Assembly: GCF_020524035.2 (NCBI RefSeq)
Contig: NZ_CP129013.1
Span: 1,477,822 to 1,541,821 of the forward strand
Direction: 5' to 3'
DNA length: 64,000 bases
From: Bacillus carboniphilus
GTDB taxonomy: Bacteria; Bacillota; Bacilli; Bacillales; JAIVKR01
Notes under the pieces: generated by a model
What the model was told of the DNA's origin: nothing
The model's database searches: none
The model's input: the letters and a program-made list of their open reading frames with translations, nothing else
Translations under genes and position numbers: made by a program
Shown here: positions 60,935 to 64,000 of the stretch, one piece after another
Numbering within the stretch: position 1 is the first letter of the stretch
Layout: every line of letters begins with the position of its first letter

Positions 60935-61228
60935 CTAGTTCGGTAAAACGATTTGTTTTTTTTCTCTTGACTCTTTATACAAAATAATGGTATTGCCAAT
61001 AATCTGGACTAACTCAGCTTTTGCTGGGCGATAAATTTCTTCAGCTACTTGGTTTTTATCTTGTTCACAATTTTGTAAGACACTTATTTTTATTAACTCT
61101 CTTGCTTCCAAAGCATCTTCCACTTGTTGCACTAAATGATCATTGACTCCACCCTTTCCAACTTGAAAGATCGGATTCAAGTGATGTGCCTTTGCCCTTA
61201 AAAAGCGCTTTTGTTTTCCTTTTAACAT
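60935..61228 (-). CDS. yhbY: Ribosome assembly RNA-binding protein YhbY (YqeI)
   Basis: A 97-residue CRM-domain protein that binds pre-50S rRNA. Basic N-terminus [36 protein letters not shown] and the [10 protein letters not shown] end. The ATG (61226-61228) lies inside the aroE end (TCATGTTAA) behind GGAGG; a longer in-frame start within aroE is not supported. Confidence 0.92.
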   Translation of the reverse strand: MLKGKQKRFLRAKAHHLNPIFQVGKGGVNDHLVQQVEDALEARELIKISVLQNCEQDKNQVAEEIYRPAKAELVQIIGNTIILYKESREKKQIVLPN

Positions 61229-62064
61229 GATGAGCCTCCTAGATGTTGATAAACAATATTCTTTAAAGGATGAGGATCTGGATTGATCCCTGTCCATAAT
61301 TCAAAAGCAAGTGTTGCTTGATAAACAAACATACCTACTCCGTCTACCGTGTTTAAACCTAATTGCTTTGCTTCAGACAGAAAAGCAGTCTTAATTGGAT
61401 TGTAAATAATATCACAAACGATTGAGTGATTATATACCAGCTTATTTAATATTAGGGGTTGATTCTCAACATTTGGATACATCCCTATAGGTGATGTTTG
61501 AATGAGAATATCGTACTTCTTTGAAATTTGATGCGCTTCATGTAATGATAACGCTTCCCCATTTATATTTCCAACAACAGAAAGTAGATCTTCTGCTTTT
61601 TCTTTTGTTCTGTTTATGATGTCAATAGTAATAGCTCCTGCTTGTTGTAAGGCAAATATTATAGCTCTTGATGCTCCACCTGCACCAACAACTAATATTT
61701 GCTGATTTCCAATAGAAGTAGATAATGCCTCGTTGAGCGATCGTACAAAACCACTTCCGTCCGTATTGTAGCCTCTTAATCGCCCGCCTTGGTTGACCAC
61801 TGTATTAACTGCACCAATTTCAAGGGCAAGAGGATCAACTTCGTCTAAAAAAGGCATAATTGATTCTTTATGAGGAATTGTGACATTAAAACCACTTATA
61901 TTTAAGGCTCTCATTCCTTCAACGGCTTCTTTCAAGTTCTTCTTACTCACTTGAAAGGCATGGTAGTGAGCATCGATCTGATAAGTATGAAATGCTGTGT
62001 TATGAATCGTCGGAGACATGGACTGGCTGATCGGGTCACCAATGACACCAAATAATTTTGACAT
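61222..62064 (-). CDS. aroE: Shikimate dehydrogenase
   Basis: AroE reduces 3-dehydroshikimate with NADPH in the aromatic pathway. The 280-residue product has the substrate part GDPISQSMSPTIHN, NVTIPHKE and NTDGSGF, and the NADP-binding VVGAGGASRAI and NRT motifs. ATG (62062-62064) behind GGGAGAGG. Follows yqeH at a gap of 174 bases in which I see nothing clear. Confidence 0.95.
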   Translation of the reverse strand: MSKLFGVIGDPISQSMSPTIHNTAFHTYQIDAHYHAFQVSKKNLKEAVEGMRALNISGFNVTIPHKESIMPFLDEVDPLALEIGAVNTVVNQGGRLRGYNTDGSGFVRSLNEALSTSIGNQQILVVGAGGASRAIIFALQQAGAITIDIINRTKEKAEDLLSVVGNINGEALSLHEAHQISKKYDILIQTSPIGMYPNVENQPLILNKLVYNHSIVCDIIYNPIKTAFLSEAKQLGLNTVDGVGMFVYQATLAFELWTGINPDPHPLKNIVYQHLGGSSC

Positions 62065-62238
62065 ATGATCCTCTCCCTAACACTTTACGAGATTATTCAA
62101 AATGGACTACGATGAACACACCTGCAGGATGGATGCAACCTCTACCTAACCTGTATTTTGACAATCCTTAAGCAGTCGACTCGTTCTCTTCGGCCTTTTG
62201 TCCACTTTTGAACACGCAATTTACTTTTTTTATCGTAT

Positions 62239-63339
62239 CTAAATCAATGATTCACGTACACTTACAAGAACCCCTTTAGGTGCATAAGCAACAACTTTTG
62301 CGTTAGCTTGATTAACCGTTACCCATCCTAATCCAGAAAAAATCACATCTGTATTTTTGTTATTAATAGTAAATTGATGAGCTACTAGTTCTGTATCTTC
62401 CACTCCATCTATAGACAATGGGGGATGCAATAAGTCGCCATGATGATCACTGAAAATCTTTTCCGCTTTTTCTGTTTTCGTTCGGTGAATGAGAAGTTCA
62501 TTTGGTATATAACAAGTAAATGACACTTTCCCTTCTTTTAGATAATCAAAACGCGCGAGTCCTCCAAAGAAAAGGGTTTGTCCTTCATTCAGTTGAAAGG
62601 TCCTTGGTTTAAGCTCTTTTTTTGGCGTTATAAATTTCAAATGATCTTTTGATACAAAATGTGCCATCTGATGCTGATGTATAATTCCTGGTGTATCATA
62701 CAAAGACGAACCGTCAGACAAAGGGATATCAATTAAATCAAGTGTGGTGCCAGGATAGTGTGAAGTTGTAATAATATCTTCTTCCCCAGCTACTTCTTTT
62801 ATGATTCGATTGATAAAAGTAGACTTGCCAACGTTGGTACAGCCAACAACATAAACATCTTTTCCGTCTCGATAATGTTCTATTGCAGACGCTACCTCTT
62901 TTATTCCCATTCCCTTAGAAGAGCTTGCTAAATAAACATCTATAGGCTTTAATCCATTTTTTTTTGATTCTCTTCTTATCCAATCAACTAATTTTTGTTT
63001 ATTTACTGATTTAGGAAGAACATCGACTTTATTCGCCACTAACAAAACTGGATTCGCTCCAGCAAATCGATGAATTCCATTTATCCAGCTTCCATTGAAA
63101 TCAAATATATCAATTATTTTGACGATTAATGCCTTTTCATTACCAATGTTGTGTAATATTTTTAAAAAATCATCATCTGTTAAAGAAACGTCTTGAATTT
63201 CATTGTAGTTCTTTAGACGAAAACATCTTTGGCAAACGACAGATTCTCGTTGTATAGACTTTGGTGGAGCATAGCCTAACTCATTTTGATTCGTTGTTTG
63301 TATTTTAACTCCACAGCCAATACACTTGATCTCATCCAA
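62239..63339 (-). CDS. yqeH: Ribosome-biogenesis GTPase YqeH
   Basis: A circularly permuted GTPase for 30S assembly, 366 residues. N-terminal zinc finger CIGCGVKIQT and CQRCFRLK, then G4 NKVDVLP before G1 GCTNVGKSTFINR and G3 DTPGI, and a C-terminal RNA-binding domain. The TTG at 63337-63339, six bases after GGGAGGA within the yqeG end, is preferred to the ATG five codons earlier that includes that site. Confidence 0.94.
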   Translation of the reverse strand: MDEIKCIGCGVKIQTTNQNELGYAPPKSIQRESVVCQRCFRLKNYNEIQDVSLTDDDFLKILHNIGNEKALIVKIIDIFDFNGSWINGIHRFAGANPVLLVANKVDVLPKSVNKQKLVDWIRRESKKNGLKPIDVYLASSSKGMGIKEVASAIEHYRDGKDVYVVGCTNVGKSTFINRIIKEVAGEEDIITTSHYPGTTLDLIDIPLSDGSSLYDTPGIIHQHQMAHFVSKDHLKFITPKKELKPRTFQLNEGQTLFFGGLARFDYLKEGKVSFTCYIPNELLIHRTKTEKAEKIFSDHHGDLLHPPLSIDGVEDTELVAHQFTINNKNTDVIFSGLGWVTVNQANAKVVAYAPKGVLVSVRESLI

Positions 63340-63341
63340 GC

Positions 63342-63857
63342 TTATTCCTCCCATTTTAACAAACCTTTTCGTTTAAAACTCTCTAATATTTTTCTCTCAA
63401 TTAGCCGATTCATTCTTGTAAAAAATCCATCTGTTGAAGCAACTGGAATAACAAGTATTGTATGAAACCCATTTCGATTTCCGCCTAATACATCTGTTAA
63501 AACTTGATCCCCTATAACAACAACCTCTTGCTTATTCAACTTCATGTTTCTCAAGGCTTTCCTAAAGGCTATTCCTAAAGGCTTCCTTGCTTTATATATA
63601 AACGATATATTTAAGGGCTCTGAGAATTGCTTTACTCTAGTTTCTTTATTATTTGAAACGATTGTAATCTCAATACCTTCATCTTTCACGGATTGGAACC
63701 ATTTTGTTAATTCCGGAGTAGCCAATGGACGGTCCCATTCTACTAATGTATTATCTAAGTCCGTGATAATCCCCTTAATCCCTTTTTCTTTCAATTGCTT
63801 AGGATCAATATCAAAAATACTCTTTTCAAATTGTTTTGGTAAAAATAGATTTAGCAC
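63342..63857 (-). CDS. yqeG: YqeG family HAD-type phosphatase
   Basis: A 171-residue HAD IIIA phosphatase. Motif I DLDNTL (about 34-39), motif II IVSNN, motif III lysine in ARKPLGIAFRKAL and GDQVLTDVLGGNR. Substrate not known, although members resemble mitochondrial PGP phosphatases. GTG start (63855-63857) behind GAGGTG. It is the first gene seen of the yqeG-yqeH-aroE operon. Confidence 0.92.
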   Translation of the reverse strand: MLNLFLPKQFEKSIFDIDPKQLKEKGIKGIITDLDNTLVEWDRPLATPELTKWFQSVKDEGIEITIVSNNKETRVKQFSEPLNISFIYKARKPLGIAFRKALRNMKLNKQEVVVIGDQVLTDVLGGNRNGFHTILVIPVASTDGFFTRMNRLIERKILESFKRKGLLKWEE

Positions 63858-64000
63858 AGACTACACCTCAATAGTCAAATTTAAAACCAATTATCATCAT
63901 ACATAATTTTCACGATACTTTCAAAGTAAAGTTACGAATTTCGACAATGAATTATCGTAGAACAAGAAAATTAAAAAAGTTTTCGACATTTATAACCCGT
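63858..64000. other. right edge, no feature supported
   Basis: AT-rich, probably the yqeG leader and promoter. No ORF, repeat or strong promoter pair is visible. Confidence 0.4.

Noticed and set aside
62065-62238. A small gene or repeat between aroE and yqeH
   Set aside because: Only partial complementarity (CCTGCAGG region) and no ORF with a ribosome binding site; not similar to the repeat modules.

Overview
The window is a conserved chromosomal block of a low-GC, endospore-forming member of the Bacillaceae. It carries spore genes (gpr, yqfC/yqfD, yqxA, an orphan gerAB-type permease), natural-competence genes (comEA, comEB, comEC, comER) and the housekeeping set sigA-dnaG, hrcA-grpE-dnaK-dnaJ, lepA, era and recO. 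The order closely follows the Bacillus subtilis yqeG-to-ispG segment as I remember it. I cannot name the genus. Most genes are on the minus strand.

Layout. 1-8.5 kb: a partial Na/Pi cotransporter, DUF1189, yqfZ and ispG, then yqfX, an orphan spore permease, a zinc operon (znuC-znuB-zur behind a Zur box) and a YitT protein. 8.6-15.5 kb: yqfT, nfo, cshB, yqfQ, ispH, yqfO, trmK. 15.7-23.1 kb: cccA, an acyl-CoA dehydrogenase, sigA-dnaG-yqxD, and yqfL-ccpN. 23.8-31.3 kb: single-chain glyS behind a glycine T-box, recO, yqzL, era, cdd, dgkA, ybeY, pgpH. 31.3-38.7 kb: phoH, yqfD, yqfC, a SigW-type nfeD-floA-yqfB operon, yqeY, rpsU, deoC. 38.8-48.3 kb: hrcA-grpE-dnaK-dnaJ-prmA-rsmE-mtaB behind CIRCE, and hemW upstream. 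48.5-57.7 kb: lepA, yqxA, gpr, rpsT, holA, yqzM, comEC-comEB-comEA. 57.8-64 kb: comER, then yqeM-rsfS-yqeK-nadD-yhbY-aroE-yqeH-yqeG, linked to ribosome assembly and NAD/shikimate metabolism.

Two things stand out. First, a family of mosaic intergenic repeats occurs at about nine loci. They are built from small hairpin modules with a conserved NTCCT loop and stems that change by compensation. They sit next to intrinsic terminators, in the glyS leader and inside the heat-shock operon. Second, several normally intact genes are broken by small indels (sigA, cdd, pgpH, dnaK, lepA twice, comEC, possibly yqxD). Because sigA is essential this points mainly to sequence errors, although dnaK is not a simple case. 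Separately, spoIIP is missing from its usual place between gpr and yqxA.
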